7,989 nucleotides of DNA from Pseudomonadota bacterium (GTDB lineage Bacteria > Desulfobacterota > Desulfovibrionia > Desulfovibrionales > Desulfovibrionaceae), in NCBI GenBank assembly GCA_023438245.1, contig JAEXRD010000150.1, positions 1 to 7,989 on the forward strand. The letters are read 5' to 3'. How positions within the stretch are numbered: the first letter of the stretch is position 1; every line of letters starts with the position of its first letter. Under the pieces are notes generated by a model. That model did no database searches, was not told the DNA's origin, and saw nothing but the letters and a program-made list of their open reading frames with translations. Position numbers and translations under genes: made by a program. Shown here piece after piece: positions 1 through 6,580 of this stretch.

Positions 1-46
1 CCCGGCGCCGGGACGCGGCTGTCGGGGCTCCGGGCGTGGTTCCGGT

Positions 47-334
47 CTAGGCTTCCGCCATGCCGTACGCCACGCGCACCCCCGAAAGTCCGACGGATTC
101 CAGGAATCCGCAAACCTTGGGCGTGGGGGCCAGCCGCTTCTGGGTCATTCCCAGCATCCGGCGGGCCTCGTCGTGGCATCCGGCCTCGGCGAAGGCGACG
201 GCGGCGAACACATCGGTGACGCCGAATCCGCTCTCCTCCACTCCGGCCATGGCCATGGCGGTCTTCGTCTCTCCGGCCTCCGCAAAGGCCAGGGCGGCGA
301 AGCTGTCCTCCATCTTTTTGAACATCCCGAGCAT
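47..334 (-). CDS. Small uncharacterised protein with an internal 12-residue repeat (95 aa)
   Basis: I do not recognise a characterised family. The protein is 95 residues, alanine-rich and probably all-helical, with no signal peptide or membrane segment. It contains a clear internal duplication: SFAALAFAEAGE (residues 11-22) and VFAAVAFAEAGC (42-53), each followed by a charged or amphipathic helix-like stretch, giving two helical hairpins about 31 residues apart. This resembles short TPR-like helical repeats, but two copies are too few for a firm call. Cysteines are at 53 and 75. The start at 334 is chosen because a strong AAAAGGAGG Shine-Dalgarno sequence lies 5 bases upstream; a start 21 codons earlier would place that site inside the gene. 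It follows the signalling operon in the same direction but is separated from it by a terminator-like hairpin and about 110 bases, so it may have its own promoter. The function is unknown. Confidence 0.75.
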   Translation of the reverse strand: MLGMFKKMEDSFAALAFAEAGETKTAMAMAGVEESGFGVTDVFAAVAFAEAGCHDEARRMLGMTQKRLAPTPKVCGFLESVGLSGVRVAYGMAEA

Positions 335-339
335 GGTCG

Positions 340-348
340 CCTCCTTTT
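340..348 (-). promoter_or_regulatory. Strong ribosome binding site of the 95-aa gene
   Basis: On the minus strand this reads AAAAGGAGG, five bases before the ATG at 334. It decides the start codon against the longer open frame that begins at 397. A 10-base palindrome, CCCCGCGGGG (354-363), lies just upstream in the leader. Confidence 0.8.
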
Positions 349-430
349 GCGTTCCCCGCGGGGGCGTGCACTCCGCCCGCAAGGAGTTTGAAGTCAAGCT
401 GCTAGCCGGGATGCTACTCCTCTTCCTCTC

Positions 431-477
431 AAAAAATCAACTCCCCCCCACCGCCGGTGAGGGCGGAGGGGCGGTGG
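431..477 (-). terminator. Terminator-like hairpin at the end of the seven-gene operon
   Basis: Immediately after the stop codon of the 209-residue gene, the minus strand carries CCACCGCC (477-470), a 14-base loop and GGCGGTGG (455-448), a perfect 8-bp GC-rich stem. A run of six T follows (436-431), but about 11 bases after the stem instead of directly next to it. It is therefore an imperfect intrinsic terminator; partial read-through into the 95-residue gene is possible. Its place at the operon end supports the call. Confidence 0.5.
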
Positions 478-478
478 C

Positions 479-1108
479 CTACGCCGCGGGCCGGGGCAGC
501 GCCAGGGCCAGTCCCTGGCCTCCGGGCCCGGGGGCAAGACCGACGCCCAGGGCCTTGGCCTCGGCCGCCAGCTCGCCCCAGCAGGGTGCCTGGACCAGGG
601 CCGCGTGGCCCGGCCCGCCCAGGCGCACGACGGCCAGGCCGCCCTGCTCCTCCACGCTGAACAAAATTTCGCCGTCCCTGGGCATCAGCGGCAGGGCGCA
701 GTCCAGAACCAGGCCCATGAGCGTCATGACCTCGATGGAGCGCAGGCTGGTGCGCAGGCCGGAGCGCCCGGGGGCCAGCACCAGCCCCACCCGGGAGCGC
801 GCGGCCTGGCGGCGCGACAGGCCCACCATGGCCCTGGCCGCCTCGTTGACATCGGCCCCGGCGGGCGCGGACTCCGGCGCGTGGGCGCAGAAATTGAGCT
901 GCTCGGAGAGCATCATGCCGCGCTCCACCTGCTCACCCAGCACCCCCAGGCCCTTCTTGAAGCGCTCGGCGTGGGCGAAGCCCTCTCCGCCCATGGCCAG
1001 CAGGTCTTCCATCAGTCCGGAGGACTCCCGGATGGTGGCCAGGATGTTCTGCATCTCGTGGGTGGCGTGGGCGGTAAGCCTGCCCATGGTGAGAGCGTCG
1101 CGCGCCAT
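479..1108 (-). CDS. ChpT/Spo0B-like histidine phosphotransferase or degenerate histidine kinase (209 aa)
   Basis: A soluble protein laid out like the core of a histidine kinase but without the means to bind ATP. Residues 8-75 look like a two-helix DHp dimerisation domain. The H-box has the pattern H17-E18-x-x-N21, equivalent to HExxN in HisKA kinases, so H17 can plausibly carry a phosphoryl group. Residues 85-209 follow the HATPase fold in outline (DVNEAARA start, late GG-rich strand). However, the N-box asparagines are gone (GLVLDCAL at 132-139), the G1 DxGxG is reduced to LGGPG, and no G2 GTGLGL is present. DHp plus dead ATPase domain at about 210 residues is the architecture of ChpT and Spo0B, which pass phosphate between receivers. 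It starts 4 bases after the response regulator stop, with GGGGTAGGA as ribosome binding site, and is the last gene of the operon. A catalytically dead kinase that only scaffolds is the main alternative. Confidence 0.75.
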   Translation of the reverse strand: MARDALTMGRLTAHATHEMQNILATIRESSGLMEDLLAMGGEGFAHAERFKKGLGVLGEQVERGMMLSEQLNFCAHAPESAPAGADVNEAARAMVGLSRRQAARSRVGLVLAPGRSGLRTSLRSIEVMTLMGLVLDCALPLMPRDGEILFSVEEQGGLAVVRLGGPGHAALVQAPCWGELAAEAKALGVGLAPGPGGQGLALALPRPAA

Positions 1109-1112
1109 GTTC

Positions 1113-1523
1113 CTACCCCTGCCCCTGGCCCTGCTGGCCCGCGGACTTGGCCGCGTAGTCGATGGCCGACTCCATCTTCTCGATGAGCGTGTCGATGTTC
1201 AGCGGCTTCATCATGTAGTCGAAGGCGCCCAGGCGCATGCCCTCGATGCCGTCGCGGGTGCTGCCGTGGCCGGTGAGGAGCAGCACCTGCACGCGGGGGT
1301 TGGTGCGCTTCACGCGCTCCAGCACCTCCAGGCCCTTGATGCCGGGCATGAGCACATCGAGCACCACCACCTGGGGCTCCTCCTGGGCGATGGCGGAAAG
1401 CGCGCTCTCGCCGTCGAACACCACGCGCGAGGGAATGCCCCGCAACTCCAGGCGCTCGGCCAGGGTGGTGATGAATTCGTGCTCGTCGTCCACGAGCAGG
1501 ATCTTCCAGTCCTTCGCGTTCAT
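1113..1523 (-). CDS. Single-domain response regulator (receiver only, 136 aa)
   Basis: A CheY/Spo0F-type receiver with no output domain. All signature residues are visible: acidic pair D12-D13, phosphoacceptor D56 in VVVLDVLMPG, T84 in LLLTGHG, and K106 in the MMKP motif. Residues 1-122 fill the whole receiver fold; the remaining tail is a short Gln/Gly-rich stretch (QQGQGQG). The start at 1523 overlaps the kinase stop by four bases (ATGA) and is preceded by GGGAGG seven bases upstream, so translation is probably coupled to the kinase. Without a DNA-binding or enzymatic output, it must act by protein contact or by passing its phosphate on. The next gene, 4 bases downstream, encodes a ChpT/Spo0B-like protein, which suggests a relay. 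The receiver assignment is very secure; the relay role is inference. Confidence 0.95.
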   Translation of the reverse strand: MNAKDWKILLVDDEHEFITTLAERLELRGIPSRVVFDGESALSAIAQEEPQVVVLDVLMPGIKGLEVLERVKRTNPRVQVLLLTGHGSTRDGIEGMRLGAFDYMMKPLNIDTLIEKMESAIDYAAKSAGQQGQGQG

Positions 1524-3253
1524 GCCAGTGCCTCCCGCTGGCGTCCGGGCAGGGAGATGGTGAGGGTGGTGCCCTCGCCCTGCGTGCTCTCCACGGCAAT
1601 TTCGCCGCCCAGACGCTTGATGATGCCGTAGGTGATGGACAGGCCCAGGCCCGTCCCCTTGCCCTTCTTGGTGGTGAAGAAGGGCTCGAAAATATGCTTG
1701 AGCGTCTCCTCGCTCATGCCGCAGCCGTTGTCGGCCACCTGAATCTCCACGCCGCCCGCGCCGTCGGCCAGGTTGCGGGCCGAGGCCACGATGCGCCCGC
1801 CGTCGGGCACGGCGGCCAGGGCGTTGTTCAGCAGGTTCAGGAACACCTGCTGGAGCTGGCTGCGGTCGCTCTGGATGCGGGCCAGGGCGGGGTCGATGTC
1901 CAGGCTGACCTCGACCTTGCGGTGCATGGCCTCGTTGGCCAGGAACCCGGCGGTCTCGGTGAGGATCTCGCCCACGTCCAGGTCCTCGATGCTCACGTCC
2001 ATGCGCCGGGCGAAGCCCAGCATGCGGTGGGTGATGCCCCGGCAGCGCTCCACCGCGCGCAGGATGCTCTGCACCTGGGCCAGGATGCGCTCCTTGGCCG
2101 GGAAGTCGCCCTGGGCGGCCATGATGTCGTTCATCAGCCCGGCCTTCTCGTTGATGATGGCCAGGGGGTTGTTGATCTCGTGGGCCACGCCCGCGGCCAG
2201 CCGCCCGATGCTGGAGAGCTTCTGGGAGTGCTCCACGTGGCGCAGGGCCAGCTCGCGGCGCTCCTCGGCCTCCTTCATGCGGCGGATGAGCGTGTCGGTG
2301 ACCTTCACCGCGGCCAGCAGCACCGCCGCCACGCCCAGGGCGAAGATGAACAGCAGGTCGCCGCGCACGGTGTACCAGGTCTTGAGCACGCTGGCCTTGG
2401 GCTTCACGGCCATGAGCACGAAGTCGGCCTCCGGGAAGTAGGCGTAGGCCAGGAACACCTCGCGGCCCAGCGGGTCCACCATGGAGACCACGGCGGGCTC
2501 GAAGGTCTTGGGCGGCAGGGCGAAGGACATCTTCTGCAGCACCTTGCCGTAGAAGTTGGAGCTGGTCTGCATCTGGCCATCGCCGTTGACCAGGAAGGCG
2601 TCGGCGTCCGGCTCCAGGCTCATGCTGGCGATGATGCGCTCGAACTGGCGGGTGTCCAGGGTGGCGCGCAGAATCCACACCCGGCCGTCCTCGGTCATGT
2701 GCTGCACGGCCACGATGACGTGGGGGAAGTTGCGGAAGCCCATGAACACGTCGCTGACGTACTTGCCCTTGAGGCGGACCTCCTGGAACCAGCGCTGCTC
2801 GGCGTACTTCTTGCCCTTGAGGTCGTAGGGGCCGACGTAGCTGACCTGGGTGCCGTGCTCGTCGATGAGGCCCAGGTCCACAAAGCCCTCGAACTCCTTC
2901 TTCATCACCGAGAAGATGCGCGACAGGTTGCGCTCGTTGGAGAGCTCGGCGAAGCTGTAGGCCGAGGCGATGAGGCTCACGGTGCTGGCGCGCTCGGTAA
3001 GGAAGAGCTCGAACGAGTTCTTGGTCTTGTTCACCAGCACGCGCAGCGGGTTCTGGATCTCGCGGGTCATGGCGTTCTGGTGCTCGTAGTAGTTGAGCAC
3101 GGCCATGAACGTCAGCGGGATGAGCGTGGCCGCGGCCATGAGCCCGATGATCTTGCGCCGCAGCACCACGTAGCGGGCCGGGCTCACGGCCTCGTCCACG
3201 TCGCTCTGCAGCTCGCCCAGGGGGTTCTTCAGCAGCGATACGAGCTTACGCAT
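1520..3253 (-). CDS. Membrane-bound dCache-type sensor histidine kinase (577 aa)
   Basis: An inner-membrane sensor kinase. A first membrane helix (about 35-54) and a second (about 299-317) flank a periplasmic region of about 245 residues that looks like a double Cache ligand-binding domain (RWFQEVRLKGKYVSDVF near 154-170; a second lobe with DADAFLVNGDGQ near 216-227). A short helical linker follows, then HisKA with phosphoacceptor H358 in the GVAHEINNPLA motif, and HATPase with N-box NLLNNA (473-478), G1 DNGCGM (508-513), F-box FEPFFTTK (522-529) and G2 GKGTGLGLS (531-539). Nothing essential is missing, so it should be active. The class resembles the NtrB/ZraS-like cluster of kinases. The start at 3253 is preferred over one ten codons upstream because GGGAGG lies just before it; it overlaps the NifX-like gene by 8 bases (ATGCGTAA). 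The partner is presumably the lone receiver encoded next. The ligand cannot be read from sequence. Confidence 0.95.
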   Translation of the reverse strand: MRKLVSLLKNPLGELQSDVDEAVSPARYVVLRRKIIGLMAAATLIPLTFMAVLNYYEHQNAMTREIQNPLRVLVNKTKNSFELFLTERASTVSLIASAYSFAELSNERNLSRIFSVMKKEFEGFVDLGLIDEHGTQVSYVGPYDLKGKKYAEQRWFQEVRLKGKYVSDVFMGFRNFPHVIVAVQHMTEDGRVWILRATLDTRQFERIIASMSLEPDADAFLVNGDGQMQTSSNFYGKVLQKMSFALPPKTFEPAVVSMVDPLGREVFLAYAYFPEADFVLMAVKPKASVLKTWYTVRGDLLFIFALGVAAVLLAAVKVTDTLIRRMKEAEERRELALRHVEHSQKLSSIGRLAAGVAHEINNPLAIINEKAGLMNDIMAAQGDFPAKERILAQVQSILRAVERCRGITHRMLGFARRMDVSIEDLDVGEILTETAGFLANEAMHRKVEVSLDIDPALARIQSDRSQLQQVFLNLLNNALAAVPDGGRIVASARNLADGAGGVEIQVADNGCGMSEETLKHIFEPFFTTKKGKGTGLGLSITYGIIKRLGGEIAVESTQGEGTTLTISLPGRQREALA

Positions 3254-3599
3254 CGGCGGCCTCCCGGGCAAAAAGGATGTCACCAGAGGACAGCTCGCCC
3301 TTCAGGTAGCGCGCAAGCGCCTCCTCGGCCAGCCCGGCCACGCCGTCCACCACCTCGATGCGCTTCCAGCGCAGGTAGTGGTAGTGCTCCTCCTCGATGC
3401 CGCCGGTGATGACGGCGGCCACCTCGCGGTTGAGGATCAGGTCGCACAGGTCGTCGGCTCCGCTGCCCGCCAGCACCAGGTCCTGCCTGCGCACCACATG
3501 GCCCGTGGCGTCCACGGCCACCAGCAGCACCTCGGAGCAGAGGTCGAAGCGCGGGGCCACTTCGTCGCGGTACAGGGTCACAAGAATCTTTCTGCCCAT
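3246..3599 (-). CDS. NifX/NifB-like dinitrogenase Fe-Mo cofactor biosynthesis domain protein (117 aa)
   Basis: A free-standing small alpha/beta protein of the Nitro_FeMo-Co family (the fold of NifX, NifY and the C-terminus of NifB). Supporting features are the N-terminal strand KILVTLYRDEVAPRFDLCSE, where the VAPRFD stretch is typical, then a strand-rich middle, and ITGGIEEEHYHYLRWKRIEV (65-83), matching the family's glycine turn and following strand. The length is normal. Members outside nif clusters are common in anaerobes and have been linked to metal cluster handling, but many have no known job. H72, H74 and C21 are possible ligands. It starts 9 bases after the PAS-AAA+ gene, with AGGGGG as ribosome binding site, and overlaps the kinase start by 8 bases, so it is co-translated with signalling genes. 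No nif genes are visible, so I infer a regulatory or metal/redox-sensing role and not nitrogenase assembly. Confidence 0.85.
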   Translation of the reverse strand: MGRKILVTLYRDEVAPRFDLCSEVLLVAVDATGHVVRRQDLVLAGSGADDLCDLILNREVAAVITGGIEEEHYHYLRWKRIEVVDGVAGLAEEALARYLKGELSSGDILFAREAADA

Positions 3600-3608
3600 G
3601 GCCGCCCC

Positions 3609-4886
3609 CTAGCCCTTCTTCCTGTCCGCCGGGCGCGGCGCGGCCTTGGCCGGCGCGGGCGGTCTGGAGAGCGCCTGGCCCAGGCGCAGGTGCGGGGGCA
3701 GGTGGTCCGGGGTCACCAGTTCGCCGGGGCAGACCATGACCGCATATTCCACCATGTTGCGCAGCTCGCGCACGTTGCCGGGAAAATCGTAGTTCAAGAG
3801 CAGCGTGAGCGCCTCCGGCGAGAAGCCCAGCACGTTCTTGCGGAACTTGGCCGCGAAGATGGCCAGGAAATGGGTGAGCAGGAACTGCACGTCCTCGCCT
3901 CTCTCGCGCACGGGGGGCAGGTGCAGGCGCACGGCGTTGAGCCTGTGGAACAGGTCCTCGCGCAGCAGCCCCGCGGCCACCAGTTCCTCGGGGTCGCGGC
4001 CGGTGGCGGCCACCACGCGCACGTTCAGGCGCATGGGGCGCTCGCCCCCGGCGGGGGTCACGGCCTTCTCGTCCAGCAGGCGCAAGAGCCGCCCCTGCTG
4101 GGCCAGCGGCATGTCGGCGATCTCGGAAAGATAGAGCGTGCCGTTCTGGGCCAGCTGGAACTTGCCGGGCTTGGGGGCCTGGCCTTCGCTGCCCTGTTCT
4201 GCGGAGGGCGCCTGGCCGAACAGCTCCGCGTCCAGCAGGGCCTCGGGCATGGGCGTGGCGTTGACGCGCACGAAGCTCTCCCGCGCCCTGGGGCTGGCCC
4301 GGTGCAGGGCCTCGGCCAGGAGGTCCTTGCCCGTGCCGCTCTCGCCGGTCAAAAGCACCGTGGCGTCGCTCTGGGCCACGGCGGGCATGATGCGCAGCAG
4401 ATGCTCCATCACGGCGCTGCGGCCGATGATCTGGCCTGGCCCGGCGGAGCGCGAAAGCCGCGCCTCCAGGTCCTTCAGGGCCGAGAGATCCTCGATGACG
4501 TCCAGGGTGCAAAGAAACTGCCCGGCCTCGTCCTGCACGCTCACGCTGGTCAGCCGCACGTGCACCTTGCGGCGGTGGCGGTTGATGAGCGTGCCCTCGC
4601 GGGACTCGCCGGGAATGGGGCAGTCGGCCTTGCCCAGGCTGCGGGCGGCCTCGGCCCCCAGGCAGGGGCACTGGTGCAGGCAGAAGCTGCCGCGCAGCAC
4701 GTGGCGACAGGGCACCCCGGCCACCTCTGCGGTGGCGTAGCCGGTGATCTTCTCCAGGGCCGGATTCATGAACAGGGTTCGGCGCTGGCCGTCCATGGCC
4801 GCCACCCCGAAGGGCAGGGCGCACAGGACCCGGGCCAGGTCCGCCCGGCGCAGCCGGGATATGTTGATGAGGGGTTCTGCCAGCAT
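3609..4886 (-). CDS. PAS-AAA+ sigma-54-type regulator lacking GAFTGA loop and DNA-binding domain (425 aa)
   Basis: Built like an enhancer-binding protein but incomplete. Residues about 16-135 form a PAS domain with a cysteine cluster (C60, C69, C73, C75, C89), a pattern seen in PAS regulators of anaerobes that could bind a cofactor or sense redox state. Residues about 150-385 form the AAA+ domain: Walker A GESGTGKD (181-188), arginine-finger region REDLFHRLN (309-317) and FPGNVRELRN (368-377) are kept. The sigma-54 contact motif GAFTGA, expected just after ELFG (221-224), is replaced by a low-complexity stretch (225-240). Walker B reads LYLSEI, with serine 254 in place of aspartate. The protein ends in a Pro/Ala/Lys-rich tail with no Fis-type helix-turn-helix, and the next gene starts 9 bases later, so this is not a frameshift. 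The start at 4886 has GGAGGAGA just upstream. It probably cannot activate sigma-54 alone. A role as partner or inhibitor of the divergent activator is inference. Confidence 0.9.
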   Translation of the reverse strand: MLAEPLINISRLRRADLARVLCALPFGVAAMDGQRRTLFMNPALEKITGYATAEVAGVPCRHVLRGSFCLHQCPCLGAEAARSLGKADCPIPGESREGTLINRHRRKVHVRLTSVSVQDEAGQFLCTLDVIEDLSALKDLEARLSRSAGPGQIIGRSAVMEHLLRIMPAVAQSDATVLLTGESGTGKDLLAEALHRASPRARESFVRVNATPMPEALLDAELFGQAPSAEQGSEGQAPKPGKFQLAQNGTLYLSEIADMPLAQQGRLLRLLDEKAVTPAGGERPMRLNVRVVAATGRDPEELVAAGLLREDLFHRLNAVRLHLPPVRERGEDVQFLLTHFLAIFAAKFRKNVLGFSPEALTLLLNYDFPGNVRELRNMVEYAVMVCPGELVTPDHLPPHLRLGQALSRPPAPAKAAPRPADRKKG

Positions 4887-4899
4887 GGTTTCTCCTCCT

Positions 4900-4943
4900 C
4901 CGGGCGGTCGCAAACGGCAATGCCTCGCCGCGCGACCGCCCGG
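4900..4943 (-). promoter_or_regulatory. Intercistronic 12-bp stem with a nested CGGCAA dyad, abutting the PAS-AAA+ ribosome binding site
   Basis: In the 73-base gap before the PAS-AAA+ gene, the arms CCGGGCGGTCGC (4900-4911) and GCGACCGCCCGG (4932-4943) are perfect inverted repeats around a 20-base loop. The loop contains CGGCAATGCCTCGCCG (4915-4930), itself a near-dyad matching the putative activator site CGGCAA-N4-TTGCCG in 11 of 12 positions. In the transcript, the 3' arm runs straight into the AGGAGGAG ribosome binding site. No T-run follows, so it is not a standard terminator. It could protect or process the transporter part of the message, tune translation of the regulator genes, or be a protein site on DNA. 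Confidence 0.6.
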
Positions 4944-4959
4944 GGGATGGAAGTGAGGG

Positions 4960-5382
4960 CTAGTGCGCGCCGCCGCCCACGATGCCGGAAGCGGCAACGA
5001 GCAGCACGAGGATCTCGGCCACGGCCAGACCCACAAAGATCTTCTCGCCCCGCTTCAGGTAGGCGGGGATGAGCGGAATGTAACAGATGATGGTCATGCC
5101 CGCCAGGAGCACGATGCCCAGGAAATTGAGGAAGTCGCCCCTGCCGAGGAGGACGGTCCAGCCCCAGCCCTGGGGCACCTTGCCCACTTCCAGGTACGTG
5201 CCCACGGGCTGGGACCACAGCTGGGTCACCTGCTCCAGGGGCACGTGGGGGGTGAGGATGCCGGTGACGTACACGAGGTAGGTCAGCACCATGAGGGCCA
5301 GGCCGCCCCAGCAGCCGTAGAACAGCAGGTTGGCGTAGGTGATCTGCTCCTGGGGAGCGCGTCCGGTATGCTTCTGGCTCAT
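4960..5382 (-). CDS. Uncharacterised three-helix membrane protein, probable partner of the TSUP transporter (140 aa)
   Basis: I do not recognise the family with certainty. Three membrane helices are predicted by eye: about 21-43 (LLFYGCWGGLALMVLTYLVY), 85-107 (FLGIVLLAGMTIICYIPLIP) and 115-136 (IFVGLAVAEILVLLVA). A loop of about 40 residues between the first two is rich in aromatic residues and prolines (LWSQPVGTYLEV, GWGWTVLLGRGDF). The N-terminus is short, polar and probably cytoplasmic, with no cleavable signal. The gene starts 32 bases after the TSUP transporter stop; AAGGAG lies eight bases before the ATG at 5382. Adjacent co-transcription suggests an accessory subunit or stabiliser of that transporter; small membrane proteins beside TSUP genes are known (for example DUF1634-type), but I cannot place this one there. 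No enzymatic motif is visible. Confidence 0.85.
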   Translation of the reverse strand: MSQKHTGRAPQEQITYANLLFYGCWGGLALMVLTYLVYVTGILTPHVPLEQVTQLWSQPVGTYLEVGKVPQGWGWTVLLGRGDFLNFLGIVLLAGMTIICYIPLIPAYLKRGEKIFVGLAVAEILVLLVAASGIVGGGAH

Positions 5383-5414
5383 ATTCGTATCTCCTTGGAT
5401 TCCTGTCGCGCGGA

Positions 5415-6419
5415 TTAGATGCCCAGGCCCTTCAGCAGCGCCTTGCCGCCCGCGAAGAGCAGCACGCCGATGACCATGTAGCGGATGAAGGTGGGCTTGG
5501 CCTTGGCCAGCAGGCGCACGCCCACGAAGGAGCCGAGCATGAGGCCGATGATGGAGGGGATGGCCATGAGCGGGATGACGCAGCCCTTGTTCAGGTACAC
5601 CCAGGCGGCGGACGTGTCGGTGATGGAGAGCAGGAACTTGCTGGTGCCCACGGCCACCTTCAGCGGCGCGCCCATCATCAGGTTCAGCACGGGCACGTTG
5701 GCCCAGCCGGCGCCCAGGCCGAACATGCCGGCCATGATGCCGATGATGATGAACATGAGCAGGCCCGGCAGGGTGCGGTGGGTCTTCCACTCCACCAGCT
5801 CGTTGGTGGAGGGGTCGATGTAGGCGCCGTTCATGCCCAGGGCGATGCCGATGGCGTCCTGCTTCTCGACCTTGGGATGGGCGGTGTTCTTGCTGGTGAG
5901 CAGCAGGATGGCGATGAACATGATGGTGCCGCCCAGGCAGAGCTGCACGACGTTGGTGGGCAGCGCCATGCCCAGGAACGCGCCCACGATGGCGCAGGAG
6001 GAGGCGATGAGCGCCACGGGCAGGGCCAGGCGCAGGGACGCGAAGTTGCGCTTCAGCAGGCCGGGACCGGCGGCCAGGGCTCCGGCCAGGGCCACCATGA
6101 GGCCCGCGCCGCGCACGAAGTCCAGGTGGAAGGGGAAGAATCCGCTGACCAGCGGCACATACAGCACGCCGCCGCCCACGCCCGCCAGCACGGCGATGAT
6201 GCCCAGCACGAAGCAGAAGAACAGCAGCACCAGCGGCCACAACCACCAGGGAGTGGCGGGGTTGCCGCCCAGCTCGGCGGCGGCCTTGGCCACCTCGGCC
6301 CCGGCGGCGGCGGTGGCGCCTCCGTCGGAGGAGGCAAGGGCGGCCACGGCAAACAGCAGCACGCCGGACATGACAAACAAGGCGATTTTCGCCGGCAGAC
6401 TCAGTCGGTCCATCTTCAT
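5415..6419 (-). CDS. TSUP family anion transporter (TauE/SafE type, 334 aa)
   Basis: An inner-membrane permease of the TSUP family, whose studied members move sulfite, sulfoacetate, thiosulfate-like or other small organic anions across the membrane. The family's two inverted halves show as matching glycine motifs: GVGGGVLYVPL (80-90) and GLGAGWANVPVLN (234-246). The protein is longer than the usual 250 or so residues. It carries an extra N-terminal hydrophobic segment (11-30, ending AALAS, a signal peptide or anchor) followed by an Ala/Gly-rich stretch to about 55, plus a hydrophilic insertion of about 40 residues between the halves (about 174-215). The start at 6419 is preceded by AAGGAG at 5 bases; an upstream in-frame ATG, 21 codons earlier, lacks this. 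It is the first gene of the operon, about 80 bases from a sigma-54-like promoter. Substrate and direction of transport are not readable; a sulfur oxyanion or sulfonate is only a family-level guess. Confidence 0.92.
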   Translation of the reverse strand: MKMDRLSLPAKIALFVMSGVLLFAVAALASSDGGATAAAGAEVAKAAAELGGNPATPWWLWPLVLLFFCFVLGIIAVLAGVGGGVLYVPLVSGFFPFHLDFVRGAGLMVALAGALAAGPGLLKRNFASLRLALPVALIASSCAIVGAFLGMALPTNVVQLCLGGTIMFIAILLLTSKNTAHPKVEKQDAIGIALGMNGAYIDPSTNELVEWKTHRTLPGLLMFIIIGIMAGMFGLGAGWANVPVLNLMMGAPLKVAVGTSKFLLSITDTSAAWVYLNKGCVIPLMAIPSIIGLMLGSFVGVRLLAKAKPTFIRYMVIGVLLFAGGKALLKGLGI

Positions 6420-6512
6420 TCCCGCTCCTTCACAATCTTCATCGAAAATTGCCCAGCCTGCATACGCCGGGTCCGTCACCATGAGGCCCCCGCAGTGGAC
6501 AGCCCCTCTTAA

Positions 6513-6527
6513 TCAAGAGCCGTGCCA
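6513..6527 (-). promoter_or_regulatory. Putative sigma-54 promoter of the TSUP-to-phosphotransferase operon
   Basis: On the minus strand this reads TGGCACGGCTCTTGA. It fits the sigma-54 consensus TGGCACG-N4-TTGC with correct spacing, except that the -12 element is GA where GC is usual. The predicted start is near 6502, giving a leader of about 80 bases before the transporter ATG. A sigma-54 activator gene lies divergently next door, and suitable enhancer-like dyads sit upstream, which raises confidence. Confidence 0.65.
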
Positions 6528-6580
6528 TACGCTAACCCATTGAAATTCCGCACTTGACCTCTCCGGCAAACAGGAGTAAG

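Noticed and set aside
1..12. Perfect palindrome CCCGGCGCCGGG at the window start
   Set aside because: It is short, lacks a loop and T-run, and is cut by the window edge; in DNA this GC-rich it may be chance or part of a terminator I cannot see.
1694..3409. Long plus-strand open frame of 571 codons, and similar long plus-strand frames at 60-1631 and 3378-5072
   Set aside because: They lie opposite well-supported minus-strand genes, have His/Gly/Gln/Ala-rich composition typical of antisense frames in GC-rich DNA, and show no domain.
3609..3660. A frameshift removing the helix-turn-helix from the PAS-AAA+ protein
   Set aside because: Only 9 bases separate its stop from the next gene, whose start and domain are sound, so there is no room for a lost HTH in another frame.
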